Source: JBBECF01 sp040881945 (GTDB lineage Bacteria; Pseudomonadota; Alphaproteobacteria; Dongiales; Dongiaceae). Taken from it: a stretch of 64,000 nucleotides of DNA. The stretch is from positions 44,821 to 108,820 of the forward strand of contig JBBECF010000108.1 of NCBI GenBank assembly GCA_040881945.1. The letters are read 5' to 3'. Position numbers and translations under genes: made by a program. This document shows positions 49,304 to 60,020 of this stretch, piece by piece (position 1 is the first letter of the stretch; each line of letters opens with the position of its first letter). The notes beneath the pieces were generated by a model. It ran no database searches and had not been told where the DNA came from. It was given only the letters and a program-made list of their open reading frames with translations.

Positions 49304-50986
49304 ATGGACAAGTCACACCAGCCTTTCGCAGGCATCGCAAGCGCATCGCCGGAGCGGCCGATCGATGCGCAACGCGCGGCCGATCTGACGACACTGATCG
49401 ATCGCCTGCGCGCCGGCCGCATCGACCGCCGCAGCTTCCTCCGGCGATCCGGCGCGCTCGGCCTTTCGCTGGCCGCCGGCCAGATGCTGCTCGGGGCGCT
49501 CGCCACGACGGCGGCGCAGGACACCACGCCGCGGCGCGGCGGCACCCTGGTCGCGGGATTCTCCGCCGACCCGGCCGGGTTCGACCCGGTCAGGGGCCCG
49601 AGCGGCATGTCGCACGTGGTCATCGAACAGATTTACTCGACGTTGATGGCGCTCGATCCCGACGCCAAGCCCTATCCGGAATTGGCCGAAAGCTACGACG
49701 TGTCCGCGGACGGCCTGCAATACACCTTCAAGCTGCGTCCAGGCGTGCTGTTCCACAACGGCGACGAACTGACGGCCGAGGACGTCAAGTTCAGCTTCGA
49801 CCGCCTGCGCGCCAAGGACTCCGGCTATTCCTACGGCGCCCAGGTCGAAACCATCGCCGGCGTCGAGGTCATCGACAAGCACACGGTGCGGTTCAAGCTG
49901 TCGAAGCGGACCGGCCCGTTCCTCATCTACATGGCGTTCCCGGGCTCTTCGATCGTGCCGAAGAAGCTGGTCGAATCCGGCCACGACCTCAATGCCACGC
50001 CGATCGGCTCCGGCCCGTTCAAGTTCGTCAGCTACCAGCCGCGCACGGCGATCAAGTTCGAGCGCAACGCGAACTACTTCCAGGAGGGCAAGCCGTACTT
50101 CGATGCCATGGAGTATCGCATCATCTCCGACATCACGGCGCTGACCAACGCCGTCACGTCCGGCGAGATCAACTTCTCGAACGAGATTCCGCCCAAGGAC
50201 TGGGCGGCGGTGCAGAGCAACCCCGACCTGGTCGGCGTCACGCTCGAGGGCTCGCGCTACAACTGGTTGCTCGCCAACACGACGAAGCCGCCGCTCGACA
50301 ACCCGAAGGTCCGCCAGGCGGTCGCCCACGCCATCAACCGCGAGGCGCTGGTAAAGGGCGCCTTCTTCGGCCAGGCGACGCCGATCCTGGGCGGCGTCGT
50401 CCCGCAGTGGAACTGGGCCTATGCCGACATCCAGTACTTCAAGCCGGGCGGCGACCCGGCGGCGGCCAAGGCGCTGCTGGCCGAGGCCGGCTTCCCGGAC
50501 GGCTTCGAGACCTCGATGACCATCGCCTCGTCGTTTCCCGCGCAGATGGCGATGGCGCCGATCATCCAGGCCAACCTCGCCGCCGTCGGCATCAAGGCCA
50601 AGATCGGCACCATGGAAATCCCGCGTTACTGGGACGAGGTGTGGAGCACCAGCAACTTCGACATCACGACGATGTACTGGCTCTCGCCGCTCGCCGATCC
50701 GGACGACTTCCTGGCCAACAACTATAAATGCGACATGGCCATCAACGTGCAGAAGTACTGCAGCAAGGCGATGGACGACCTGCTCGAGGCGGCGAAGACG
50801 GCGGCGACGGAGGCCGAGCGCAAGGAGCTTTACCGGCAGGTCACGCAGCTCTCGCTCGACGAGATGGGGCAGGTGCCGCTGGTCAACGGCTGGCTGCTCA
50901 TCGCCCACGCGAAGGCGCTCCAGAACTATAAGCCGATGCGCACCGGATTTCTCAAGACGCTGAAGGACTCGTGGTTCGCGGGATGA
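49304..50986 (+). CDS. peptide/nickel-type ABC transporter substrate-binding protein
   Basis: A 560-residue SBP family 5 protein. A Tat signal (DRRSFLRRSGALGLSLAAG) starts at about residue 44, after a 43-residue hydrophilic extension. The mature protein has GGTLVAGFSADPAGFDPVRG, YSTLMALDPDAKPYPELAES, FKLRPGVLFHNGDELTAEDV and TKPPLDNPKVRQAVAHAINR, typical of the dipeptide-binding group. It starts a five-gene ABC operon followed by a DUF1028 gene. The ligand is not evident. Confidence 0.93.
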   Translation: MDKSHQPFAGIASASPERPIDAQRAADLTTLIDRLRAGRIDRRSFLRRSGALGLSLAAGQMLLGALATTAAQDTTPRRGGTLVAGFSADPAGFDPVRGPSGMSHVVIEQIYSTLMALDPDAKPYPELAESYDVSADGLQYTFKLRPGVLFHNGDELTAEDVKFSFDRLRAKDSGYSYGAQVETIAGVEVIDKHTVRFKLSKRTGPFLIYMAFPGSSIVPKKLVESGHDLNATPIGSGPFKFVSYQPRTAIKFERNANYFQEGKPYFDAMEYRIISDITALTNAVTSGEINFSNEIPPKDWAAVQSNPDLVGVTLEGSRYNWLLANTTKPPLDNPKVRQAVAHAINREALVKGAFFGQATPILGGVVPQWNWAYADIQYFKPGGDPAAAKALLAEAGFPDGFETSMTIASSFPAQMAMAPIIQANLAAVGIKAKIGTMEIPRYWDEVWSTSNFDITTMYWLSPLADPDDFLANNYKCDMAINVQKYCSKAMDDLLEAAKTAATEAERKELYRQVTQLSLDEMGQVPLVNGWLLIAHAKALQNYKPMRTGFLKTLKDSWFAG

Positions 50987-51030
50987 GCGATTAGCGGACG
51001 CCACGAGCGCGATGCGGCCTGCGCCCTGAG

Positions 51031-51053
51031 CCTCCCCCGCGGCGCGGGGGAGG
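51031..51053. repeat. short intergenic palindrome
   Basis: CCTCCCCCGC (51031-51040) and GCGGGGGAGG (51044-51053) form a perfect 10-bp stem with a 3-base loop between the binding protein and first permease genes. A similar CCTCCC/GGGAGG palindrome occurs upstream of leuC near 62379-62413. It may be an mRNA-stabilising element or a dispersed repeat. Confidence 0.55.
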
Positions 51054-51105
51054 ACGGGCGTTCCGAACCGCGGGCGCGCTCGCCGCAACCAAGCGCCGGC
51101 CGAGC

Positions 51106-52062
51106 ATGTTTCGCCTGATCGCGTTGCGTTTCGCCATCTTCGTGCCGACGCTGTTCGCGGCGTCGATCGTGCTGTTCATCGCCATCAACGTCGTGCCCGG
51201 CTCGGCGGCGAAGGCCGCGCTCGGCATCGACGCGACGGCGCAGGCGATCGCCCGTTTCGAGGCTCAGCATGGCCTCGACCGGCCGCTCCACGTCCAGTAT
51301 CTCGACTGGTTCGGCAAGGCGCTGAAGGGCGATTTCGGAACGTCGTTCCAGAACCACGTGCCGGTCGGGCCGGAGGTGCTGCTGCGCCTGCCGGTGACGC
51401 TGGAACTGGCGGTCCTCGCGTTTCTCATCGCCAACCTCATTGCCGTGCCCCTGGGCGCGCTCGCCGCCTTCTACCACCAACGCAAGACCGATGCGGCCAT
51501 CACCTTCCTGGCCACGGTGTTCGGTGCCATCCCCAACTTCTGGTTGGCGACGCTCCTGATCCTCGTCTTCGCGCTGACGCTGCGCTGGCTGCCGGCCGGC
51601 GGTTACGCGTCGTTCGGCGCGAAACCGCTCACGAACCTGTCGCAAATGGTGATGCCGGCGGTCTCGCTCGGCGTCGTCTCCTCGGCGCTGTTGCTGCGCA
51701 TCATGCGCACGGCGATGATCGAGGTGCTGGCCTCGGACTACATCCGCACCGCCTTCGCCAAGGGCGCCACGCGCGCCGTCGTCATCTGGCGGCACGCCAT
51801 CCGCAACGCCCTTATCCCCTATCTCACTGTCGGCGCGGTCGAATTCGGCTTCCTGTTCGGCGGCGTCGTGATCATCGAGGACATCTTCCTGCTGCCGGGC
51901 ATCGGCTCGCTCGTCCTCGTCGGCATCATCAACCGCGACTACCCGGTCCTGCTGGCGGCGGCGCTGGTGGTGACGGTCGTGGTGCTGACGGTAAACATGC
52001 TGGTCGACATCGTCGCCAGCCTGCTCGACCCGCGCCAGGTGCGCGCCAAGGCGGCGACATGA
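51106..52062 (+). CDS. dipeptide-type ABC permease, DppB-like
   Basis: A 318-residue permease with six membrane segments. The N-terminus FRLIALRFAIFVPTLFAASI and PGSAAKAALGIDATAQAIAR match the DppB/OppB N-terminal domain; the coupling loop lies near YIRTAFAKGATRAVVIWRHA, and FEFGFLFGGVVIIEDIF-like sequence (VEFGFLFGGVVIIEDIFLLP) follows. The stop overlaps the next permease start as ATGA. Confidence 0.93.
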   Translation: MFRLIALRFAIFVPTLFAASIVLFIAINVVPGSAAKAALGIDATAQAIARFEAQHGLDRPLHVQYLDWFGKALKGDFGTSFQNHVPVGPEVLLRLPVTLELAVLAFLIANLIAVPLGALAAFYHQRKTDAAITFLATVFGAIPNFWLATLLILVFALTLRWLPAGGYASFGAKPLTNLSQMVMPAVSLGVVSSALLLRIMRTAMIEVLASDYIRTAFAKGATRAVVIWRHAIRNALIPYLTVGAVEFGFLFGGVVIIEDIFLLPGIGSLVLVGIINRDYPVLLAAALVVTVVVLTVNMLVDIVASLLDPRQVRAKAAT

Positions 52063-52919
52063 CGGCGCGCGCGACCCGCGCCGGATGCGCCCGCCGGTAC
52101 CGCTTCAATTTGCGGCGCTGGGGCCTCCTGCTCGCCGGCGGGTTCCTCACCGCGATCGTCGTTTTCGCCGCCCTGTTCGCCGACGTCGTCGCGCCCTTCT
52201 CGCCCTACGATCTCGACGTGGACACCATGCTGCAGGCGCCGAGCGCGGCGCACTGGCTCGGCACCGACGAGGTCGGTCGCGACGTGTTGTCGCGCGCCAT
52301 CTTCGCGGCGCGCATCTCGATCGTCGTGGCGCTGGTCGCCGTCGGCGTCGGCCTGATCGGCGGCACCGTCATCGGCATCGTCGCCGCCTATTTCGGCGGC
52401 TGGATCGATCTTGCCCTGATGCGGCTGATGGAGCTGCTGTTCTCGTTCCCGGCCATCCTGCTCGCCGTCATCCTGTTGGCGAGCCTCGGCACCAATATCC
52501 TCAACGCCATGCTGGCGATCGGCATCATCTTCATTCCCGGCTTCTCGCGGCTGGCGCGCGCCGCCACCAACGGCGTGCTGCGCCAGCAATACATCGAGGC
52601 GGCGCGCGCGATCGGCATGTCGGACGCCCGCATCCTGATGCGCGAGATCCTGCCCAACGTGATGACGCCGCTGCTCGTCGAGGCGGCCGTCGCCTTCGCC
52701 TATGCCGTGCTGCTCGAGTCGGCCTTGAGCTTCCTCGGCCTTGGGGCGCAGCCCCCGGAGCCGTCCTGGGGCAACATGCTCAACACCGGCCGCGGCTTCA
52801 TGGCTCAGGCGCCGTGGCTCGGCATCGTGCCGGGCATGGCCATGTTCCTGTGCGTGCTCGGTTTCAATCTCGTGGGCGACGGCCTGCGCGATGCGTTCGA
52901 TCCGCACATGCGCGACTGA
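52059..52919 (+). CDS. dipeptide-type ABC permease, DppC-like
   Basis: A 286-residue permease with the DppC N-terminal pattern (LLAGGFLTAIVVFAALFADV, APFSPYDLD, HWLGTDEVGRDVLSRAIFAA) and coupling loop YIEAARAIGMSDARILMREI. LESALSFLGLGAQPPEPSWG is the conserved periplasmic loop. It overlaps the DppB-like gene by four bases and is followed by the ATPase after one base. Confidence 0.94.
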   Translation: MTARATRAGCARRYRFNLRRWGLLLAGGFLTAIVVFAALFADVVAPFSPYDLDVDTMLQAPSAAHWLGTDEVGRDVLSRAIFAARISIVVALVAVGVGLIGGTVIGIVAAYFGGWIDLALMRLMELLFSFPAILLAVILLASLGTNILNAMLAIGIIFIPGFSRLARAATNGVLRQQYIEAARAIGMSDARILMREILPNVMTPLLVEAAVAFAYAVLLESALSFLGLGAQPPEPSWGNMLNTGRGFMAQAPWLGIVPGMAMFLCVLGFNLVGDGLRDAFDPHMRD

Positions 52920-52920
52920 C

Positions 52921-53964
52921 ATGGCCGAGGTTCGCCCGCATCGCCGCGACGACCGACCGCCGACGCTGGCGATCCGCGACCTCCGGGTCGAGATCGAGAC
53001 GCGCCGTGGCCGCGCCCGCGTCGTCGAGGACATGACCCTCGAGATATGGCCGGGCGAGATCGTCGGCCTGATCGGCGAATCGGGCAGCGGCAAGACCATG
53101 ACCGCCCTGGCGGTGCTCGGCCTGATGCCGCGCCAGGCCGGGATCGCGGCCGGCGGCATCGACCTCGCCGGCCGGCCCCTGACCGAGCTCGACGAGGCCG
53201 AGCGCCGCGCCGTCCGCGGCGACCGCGTCGCCTTCATCCCGCAGGACGCGCTGCGCGCGCTCAACCCGGTGCTGCGCATCGACACCCAGGTCGGGGAGCC
53301 GTACCGGATCCATCGCGCGATGCCGTGGAAGCAGGCGAAGGCGCGGGCCGTCGAGCTGTTGCGCGCCGTGCACCTGGCGCAGCCCGAGCAGCGGGCGCAG
53401 GAATATCCGCACCAGTTTTCCGGCGGCATGCAGCAGCGCGCCATGATCGCCATGGGCCTCGCGCTCGAGCCGGAATTGCTCATCGCCGACGAGCCGACAA
53501 CGGCGCTCGACGTCACGGTGCAGGCGCAGGTGCTGAAGCTGCTGCGCGAGATCCGCGACACCCACGGCACCGCCATCCTGTTGATCACCCACGACCTCGG
53601 CGTCATCGCCGAGGTCTGCGACTGGGTCTATGTCATGTATGCCGGCGCGGTGCTGGAGCAGGGGCCGGTGCGGCGCATCTTCGAACGGCCGGCGCACCCC
53701 TATACCCAGGCGCTGCTGCGCGCGACGCCGACCGTGCGTAGCGTGCAGGGCGAGCTGCTGTCGATCCCGGGACAGATTCCGCCGCCTTACGAGCTGCCGA
53801 GCGGCTGCCGGTTCGCCGACCGCTGTCCGCAGCGCTTCGAGCGCTGCGCCAGCGAGCCGGCGCATCTCGAGGTCGAGCCCGGCCACACGGCGCGCTGCTG
53901 GTTGCTGGCGGCGCCCGCGCCCCGGCCCGCCGGGCAGCCGGAGAGGGCAAGTCGCGATGCCTGA
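52921..53964 (+). CDS. dipeptide-type ABC ATPase, DppD-like
   Basis: A 347-residue ATPase with Walker A GESGSGKTM, Q-loop FIPQDALRALNPVLRI, signature FSGGMQQR, Walker B LLIADEPTTALD and the C-terminal oligopeptide domain with GCRFADRCPQRFERC, whose Cys cluster is typical of DppD/OppD. It pairs with the DppF-like ATPase starting eight bases inside its end. Confidence 0.94.
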   Translation: MAEVRPHRRDDRPPTLAIRDLRVEIETRRGRARVVEDMTLEIWPGEIVGLIGESGSGKTMTALAVLGLMPRQAGIAAGGIDLAGRPLTELDEAERRAVRGDRVAFIPQDALRALNPVLRIDTQVGEPYRIHRAMPWKQAKARAVELLRAVHLAQPEQRAQEYPHQFSGGMQQRAMIAMGLALEPELLIADEPTTALDVTVQAQVLKLLREIRDTHGTAILLITHDLGVIAEVCDWVYVMYAGAVLEQGPVRRIFERPAHPYTQALLRATPTVRSVQGELLSIPGQIPPPYELPSGCRFADRCPQRFERCASEPAHLEVEPGHTARCWLLAAPAPRPAGQPERASRDA

Positions 53965-54760
53965 CGCCTTGGTCCGGCTGTGCGGCGTGAGCATGGTGTT
54001 CGTCTCCGGCCGGCTGCCGTGGACGCGGCGCGAGGTGCGCGCGGTCGACGGCATCGACCTCGACATCTTCGCCGGCGAGACGCTCGGCATCGTCGGCGAA
54101 TCCGGCTCCGGCAAATCGACGCTGCTGCGGCTCGTCTTGCGCCTGTTGCGGCCGAGCGCCGGCAAGGTGCTGTTCGAGGGCCGCGACATCGGCGGCCTCG
54201 GCGGCGCCGCGCTCAAGGCGGTGCGCCGGCGCACCCAGGCGGTGTTCCAGGACCCGGCGTCGTCCTTCAACCCGCGGCAGAACGTCGGCGAAGTCCTCAA
54301 GGCGCCGCTCGAGGTGCACGATATCGGTACGCGCGAGTCGCGCCGCCGCCAGGTTGGCGAGATGCTGGAGCTGGTTGGCCTCAACGCCACCTTCATGGAC
54401 CGCTATCCGCACCAGCTCTCGGGCGGGCAGCGCCAGCGCATCGCCATCGCGCGGGCGATCATCCTGCGCCCGTCGCTGGTTGTCGCCGACGAGCCGACAT
54501 CGGCCCTCGATGTCTCGGTGCAGGCGCAGATTCTCAATCTGTTCAAGCAGACCAAGCGCGAGCTGGGCCTGACCTATCTGTTCGTCAGCCACAACCTCGG
54601 CGTCATCCGCTATGTCAGCGACCGGGTGGCGGTGATGCGCTCCGGCCGGATCGTCGAGCAGGGACCGGCGCAACAGGTGTTCGCCAGCCCGGCGCACGAG
54701 TACACCCAGGCGCTCCTGGCCGCCGTGCCGGACGTGGCGCCAGTCGGGCGACCGGCATAG
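53957..54760 (+). CDS. dipeptide-type ABC ATPase, DppF-like
   Basis: A 267-residue ATPase with GESGSGKSTLLRLVLRLLRP, VFQDPASSFNPRQNVGEVL, signature LSGGQRQRIAIARAI and VVADEPTSALDVSVQAQIL. It is shorter than many DppF proteins because the C-terminal Cys-containing extension is absent. Its start overlaps the DppD-like gene by eight bases. Confidence 0.94.
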   Translation: MPDALVRLCGVSMVFVSGRLPWTRREVRAVDGIDLDIFAGETLGIVGESGSGKSTLLRLVLRLLRPSAGKVLFEGRDIGGLGGAALKAVRRRTQAVFQDPASSFNPRQNVGEVLKAPLEVHDIGTRESRRRQVGEMLELVGLNATFMDRYPHQLSGGQRQRIAIARAIILRPSLVVADEPTSALDVSVQAQILNLFKQTKRELGLTYLFVSHNLGVIRYVSDRVAVMRSGRIVEQGPAQQVFASPAHEYTQALLAAVPDVAPVGRPA

Positions 54761-54801
54761 CGGCACGGAACAACACGGATAGAACCGAAAGGGCCAAGGC
54801 C

Positions 54802-55539
54802 ATGCTCGAACTCAGTACTTTTTCGATCGCGGCGCGCTGCGCGCGCAGCGGGATGCTCGGCGTCGCGGTCTCGACCGCGGTTCCCGGCGTCGGCGGCATC
54901 TGTCCGTTCGTGCGCGCCGGGGTCGGCGCCGTGTCGACCCAGTCCTGGGTGAACCCGTATCTGGGCATCGACGGCATCAGGCTGATGGGCGAGGGCCTGA
55001 GCGCCCAGGCCGCCCTGGACCGGCTGCTGGCCGACGATCCGGGCCGCGATGTCCGCCAGGTCGGGCTGGTGGACAAATCCGGGGGAAGCGCGGCGTGGAG
55101 CGGACCGAACTGCACGCCGTGGTTCGGCCAGATCACCGGCCGCGACTTCGCGGTCCAGGGCAACATGCTGGTGGGCGAGCCGACGATCGCCGCCATGGCC
55201 GAGGCCTTCGGGCGGGCGGCGGCGCTCGACCTGACCGAACGGCTGCTCGTCGTCCTCGAGGCGGGACAGGCGGCCGGCGGCGACAAGCGCGGCAAACAGT
55301 CGGCGGCGTTGCGCGTCTTCCATACCGAGGAGTATCCGTATCTCGATCTGCGGGTCGACGAGCACCGCCACCCCGTGGCCGAGCTGCGGCGCGTCTACGA
55401 GGTGGCGCGCCACCAGTTGCTGCCGTTCATGCAGGGCATGCCGACGCGGGCGAACCCGCTCGGCAGCCTGGGCGACGACGTGGCGGCGGTGCTGCTGACG
55501 CCGCCGCCCTACCGGCCGGGCGGCGGCGGCGGCGCCTAG
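54802..55539 (+). CDS. DUF1028 (putative Ntn-hydrolase-like) protein
   Basis: A 245-residue DUF1028 protein. It begins MLELSTFSIAARCARSGMLG and contains VSTAVPGVGGICPFVRAGVG, VGLVDKSGGSAAWSG, QGNMLVGEPTIAAMAEAF and LDLRVDEHRHPVAELRRVYE. The family is predicted to adopt an Ntn-hydrolase-like fold and is often encoded beside peptide transporters, so peptide or amide hydrolysis is an inference. It follows the DppF-like gene by 41 bases. Confidence 0.92.
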   Translation: MLELSTFSIAARCARSGMLGVAVSTAVPGVGGICPFVRAGVGAVSTQSWVNPYLGIDGIRLMGEGLSAQAALDRLLADDPGRDVRQVGLVDKSGGSAAWSGPNCTPWFGQITGRDFAVQGNMLVGEPTIAAMAEAFGRAAALDLTERLLVVLEAGQAAGGDKRGKQSAALRVFHTEEYPYLDLRVDEHRHPVAELRRVYEVARHQLLPFMQGMPTRANPLGSLGDDVAAVLLTPPPYRPGGGGGA

Positions 55540-55562
55540 AACCGGCCAAGGGAGCGAGCGCG

Positions 55563-55976
55563 ATGGCGTACTGGCTGCTGAAATCCGACCCCGACAGCTA
55601 TCCGTGGCGGCGGATGGCGGCCGACGGGCGCACCGAATGGGACGGGGTGCGCAACCACCAGGCCGCCAACAACCTGAAGGCGATGCGCGAGGGCGACCGC
55701 GCGTTCTTCTATCACTCCCAGGCGGACAAGGCGATCGTCGGCATCGTCGAGATCGTCGAGGAATACCATCCCGACCCGAGCGATGCGAGCGGCCGTTTCG
55801 GCATGGTCGAGGTCGAGGCGGTCGGGCCGCTGCCGGCGCCGGTGACCCTGGCGCAGGTCAAGGCCGAGCCGCGCCTCAAGGACCTCGCCCTGGTCCGCCA
55901 CACGCGGCTTTCGGTCATGCCGATCGACGCGCCGTCGTGGAACCTGATCTGTCGCATGGGCGGCGTAACGGGCTAG
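55563..55976 (+). CDS. EVE domain protein
   Basis: A 137-residue EVE/PUA-like protein: YWLLKSDPDSYPWRRM, EWDGVRNHQAANNLKAM, GDRAFFYHSQADKAIVGIVE and the C-terminal LSVMPIDAPSWNLICRMGG. EVE domains bind modified bases in DNA or RNA. GGGAG precedes the ATG. It is usually adjacent to yciI in this lineage; here about 6.4 kb of transporter genes lie between them. Confidence 0.94.
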   Translation: MAYWLLKSDPDSYPWRRMAADGRTEWDGVRNHQAANNLKAMREGDRAFFYHSQADKAIVGIVEIVEEYHPDPSDASGRFGMVEVEAVGPLPAPVTLAQVKAEPRLKDLALVRHTRLSVMPIDAPSWNLICRMGGVTG

Positions 55977-56097
55977 GAGCGTCCGTCCCGTTCCCTTGTT
56001 CGCCGCGGCCTTTCCGTCGATAATCGCCCCCAGGTCGGCGGCCGGACGGTCGCGAACCGTGAGCAACCCGAGCCAAACGACGGAGGCGAGCCCAGCC

Positions 56098-58038
<1,941 letters not shown>

Positions 58039-58242
58039 GGGGCGGGCGGCGGTCCACGCCGGCGCCGACCGCCGCTTCCCGCGGGACGAACCCTCATAAA
58101 AAAATGAACGACCTACCCCATGCGCAGCGGGAAAAAGAGATGCGGACCCGCGGGAGCGGTGCCCCGCCGCCTTGAACCGGAGAGACACCCGCCTTCGCCA
58201 AGGCTCCGGCGGGCGGGCAGAGACACAGAGCAATAGGAAAGA

Positions 58243-58328
58243 TGTCATCACCGGGCTTGACCCGGTGATCCATGGAACCGCTTGCGCGAACGGCGCCATG
58301 GATGCGCGGGTCAAGCCCGCGCATGACA
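58243..58328. repeat. REP-like inverted pair
   Basis: Two 33-base units, 58243-58275 and 58296-58328, are inverted copies of each other. Each has an inner stem: CACCGGG/CCCGGTG in the first, GCGCGGG/CCCGCGC in the second, with the stem preserved although the bases differ. CCATGG and TGTCAT/ATGACA flank each. The core CGGGTCAAGCCCG is a common alphaproteobacterial intergenic palindrome. Confidence 0.8.
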
Positions 58329-58499
58329 GCTTTTTCTCTCTTGGCTCTGTGGTTCAAGTCAATCAGGCAGCGCCCCGTCGCCCATGCCCCGGCGGCCTCT
58401 CCGGCGAGAGGGCAAAACCGAGCGATGAAGCCCATGTCCGGCGGGCAAGCGACACCGAAATGTCGCTTTCAGAACAGTTCGCCCGGCGGACCTTCGACA

Positions 58500-58524
58500 C
58501 ATCCCCGGATCAAATCCGGGGATG
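58500..58524. repeat. intergenic hairpin of REP type
   Basis: CATCCCCGGA and TCCGGGGATG form a 10-bp stem with loop TCAAA. It resembles the GGTCAAG-centred units at 58243-58328 in design. Confidence 0.6.
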
Positions 58525-58842
58525 GGCTTCCGGCCTTCGCAGCCGAAGCGGCTGCTTCGGCGGAGCAGGCTCGGCCCGCAGGCGGGAGCGAGCGACTCCG
58601 CCCCCGGTCCAGGGAGGACGACCGCAGCTACGTCTCTACGATGTCAAACAGCAGGCGGCCGAGGCCGCGCGGCCAGGATAGGACCATTGTCCTATATGGT
58701 CAAGGGTCGAGTCTAGCAGGTGCTGGTGGCGCAAGGCCGCACCGTCGCCAAGACCCTGGAGATCGCGCGCGACGCTGTTCGTCGGCCGCCGCCGCAGCAG
58801 TAGTATGGCTGCGTTGTGCCCGAAGTGAAGTGAGACGAAGCG

Positions 58843-59292
58843 ATGGACAAAAAAGTTTCGCGTGACGACAGGACAACGGCGATGGGCCTGTGGACGCAAG
58901 CGAAGACTTTCGCCAGTGCAGCCGACTTTCTGATCGGCAATGGTTGGAAGGCGCCGTCCGATGATCCAACTTACTACCTTTTGGGACACGCCATCGAGTT
59001 GGCCCTGAAGTCGTTTCTTCGCGCGAAAGGGAAGTCGCTGGACGAGCTGAAGGGGAAGGGGCTCCGCCACGACTTATCCGCTGCCTTGAAACAGGCAGAG
59101 GCTTTCGATCTGCGGGCCTATGTTGACTTGTCTACAGAGCAAAAGGCGGCCATCCGGGTACTGAGTGTATACTACGTGGACAAAGAATTCGAGTACATTG
59201 TCACCGGATTCAAACTACTGCCTACTCTGGAAATACTTCAGGAGTGCGCGAAGGCGTTGATTCACGGCGTCCAAGTTGTGGCCCGGCAGTGA
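58843..59292 (+). CDS. HEPN-like domain protein
   Basis: A 149-residue all-helical protein. YLLGHAIELALKSFLRAKGK and LKGKGLRHDLSAALKQAE match HEPN-like proteins, which are often found with nucleotidyltransferases or in defence and toxin-antitoxin loci. The canonical Rx4-6H RNase motif is not evident (the nearest candidate is the His of LRHDL). No partner nucleotidyltransferase is adjacent. GC is lower than in core genes, and it sits alone in a repeat-rich region, suggesting acquisition. Confidence 0.75.
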   Translation: MDKKVSRDDRTTAMGLWTQAKTFASAADFLIGNGWKAPSDDPTYYLLGHAIELALKSFLRAKGKSLDELKGKGLRHDLSAALKQAEAFDLRAYVDLSTEQKAAIRVLSVYYVDKEFEYIVTGFKLLPTLEILQECAKALIHGVQVVARQ

Positions 59293-59415
59293 AGTGAGCT
59301 TGCCGCAACGCACCCTTGTGGCCTGTAGGCGCACGCCGTTGCGCGGCAACAGCGTGAAGCCGTTGCTCTCGGCTCGGCAAAGCGCGATCGGCTTGGTCGG
59401 GCCGCCGTCTCTGTG

Positions 59416-59628
59416 CTATTCCGCGCTCGCCTGCGCGCACCAGGAGGGGCGGGGGCCGCCGTCGTAGGGGCGGGTGAGGCCGGCGGCCAGGATGGTGAAA
59501 TGCATGCCTGGGCCCGGCGGGAGAAAGCGCGCCTGCACCCGCCGCCACGCCCTTTTCAGGTCGTCCAGCGTAATGAACCGGGCCAGAGTGCCCAACACGG
59601 CGCCGAAAGCCTTTGCGAGCCATTCCAC
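59416..59628 (-). CDS. small open reading frame of doubtful status
   Basis: A 70-codon frame, MEWLAKAFGAVLGTLARFIT, LDDLKRAWRRVQARFLPPGP, then a tail ending in CAQASAE. The first 50 residues have natural-looking amphipathic composition, and the sequence past the stop stays open in nearby frames, so it may be the start of a decayed larger gene. The Shine-Dalgarno is weak and no family is recognised. Confidence 0.3.
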   Translation of the reverse strand: MEWLAKAFGAVLGTLARFITLDDLKRAWRRVQARFLPPGPGMHFTILAAGLTRPYDGGPRPSWCAQASAE

Positions 59629-59702
59629 GGCCCGATGCTACTCCAACCCGCCGGGGTTGGAAGCAGAGCCGGTATGGGCTTGCTATCGCCGGTTCGCGAG
59701 TC

Positions 59703-59737
59703 GGTCCTCGTACTTCGACAGGCTCAGTACGAGGACC
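59703..59737. repeat. dispersed-type hairpin
   Basis: GGTCCTCGTACT (59703-59714) and AGTACGAGGACC (59726-59737) form a perfect 12-bp stem with loop TCGACAGGCTC. The TTCGACAGGCTCAG core is a common dispersed intergenic motif in alphaproteobacteria. Partial direct copies (GAGGACCT) follow. Confidence 0.7.
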
Positions 59738-59845
59738 TCATGAGGACCTCGTGTCGAGCCTGTCTAAGCAAGCGGGCATCGACCGTGTTCAGCGGTTCGA
59801 CGATGGCGACGACTTAAGGAAATTGTTGAGAGTCGGGCACGAAAA

Positions 59846-60020
59846 GCTTCCCTCTCCCCTTGTGGGAGAGGGACCGAGGGTGAGGGGGCGCCGCCGCCGA
59901 GCGGCCGTGCCGAAGACTCGTTTGCGCGCGGACGCTAAGCCACCCCTCACCCATACCCTCTCCCACCCCTTCGAGACGCCGCCTGGCGGCGGCTCCTCAG
60001 GGTGAGGGGGGAGAGGGCTT
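59846..60020. repeat. CCCTCTCC-type intergenic repeat tract
   Basis: Several copies of CCCTCTCCC and its complement GGGAGAGGG, with TGAGGGTGAG-like partners, are arranged in mirrored pairs over about 175 bases, separated by GCCGCCGCC-rich sequence. This is a familiar dispersed palindrome class; it encodes nothing visible. Confidence 0.65.

Larger units (their letters stand above)
58039..58842. other. 804-base gene-poor region with dispersed palindromes
   Basis: No credible gene is seen. GGCGGTC/GACCGCC close to the acs stop may form a weak hairpin. An REP-like inverted pair lies at 58243-58328 and a hairpin at 58500-58524. From about 58715 a short stretch translates as VLVAQGRTVAKTLEIARD, faintly like the N-terminus of IS3-type OrfA, then degrades. 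The region looks like accumulated intergenic debris. Confidence 0.5.

Noticed and set aside
51031..51053. Palindrome read as an intrinsic terminator splitting the Dpp-like operon
   Set aside because: There is no T-run, the palindrome type recurs before leuC, and the operon continues with overlapping genes.
58715..58838. Possible IS3-type transposase OrfA remnant
   Set aside because: Only about ten residues (VLVAQGRTVA) look similar; no helix-turn-helix, terminal repeats or OrfB are seen, so it is mentioned only as debris.
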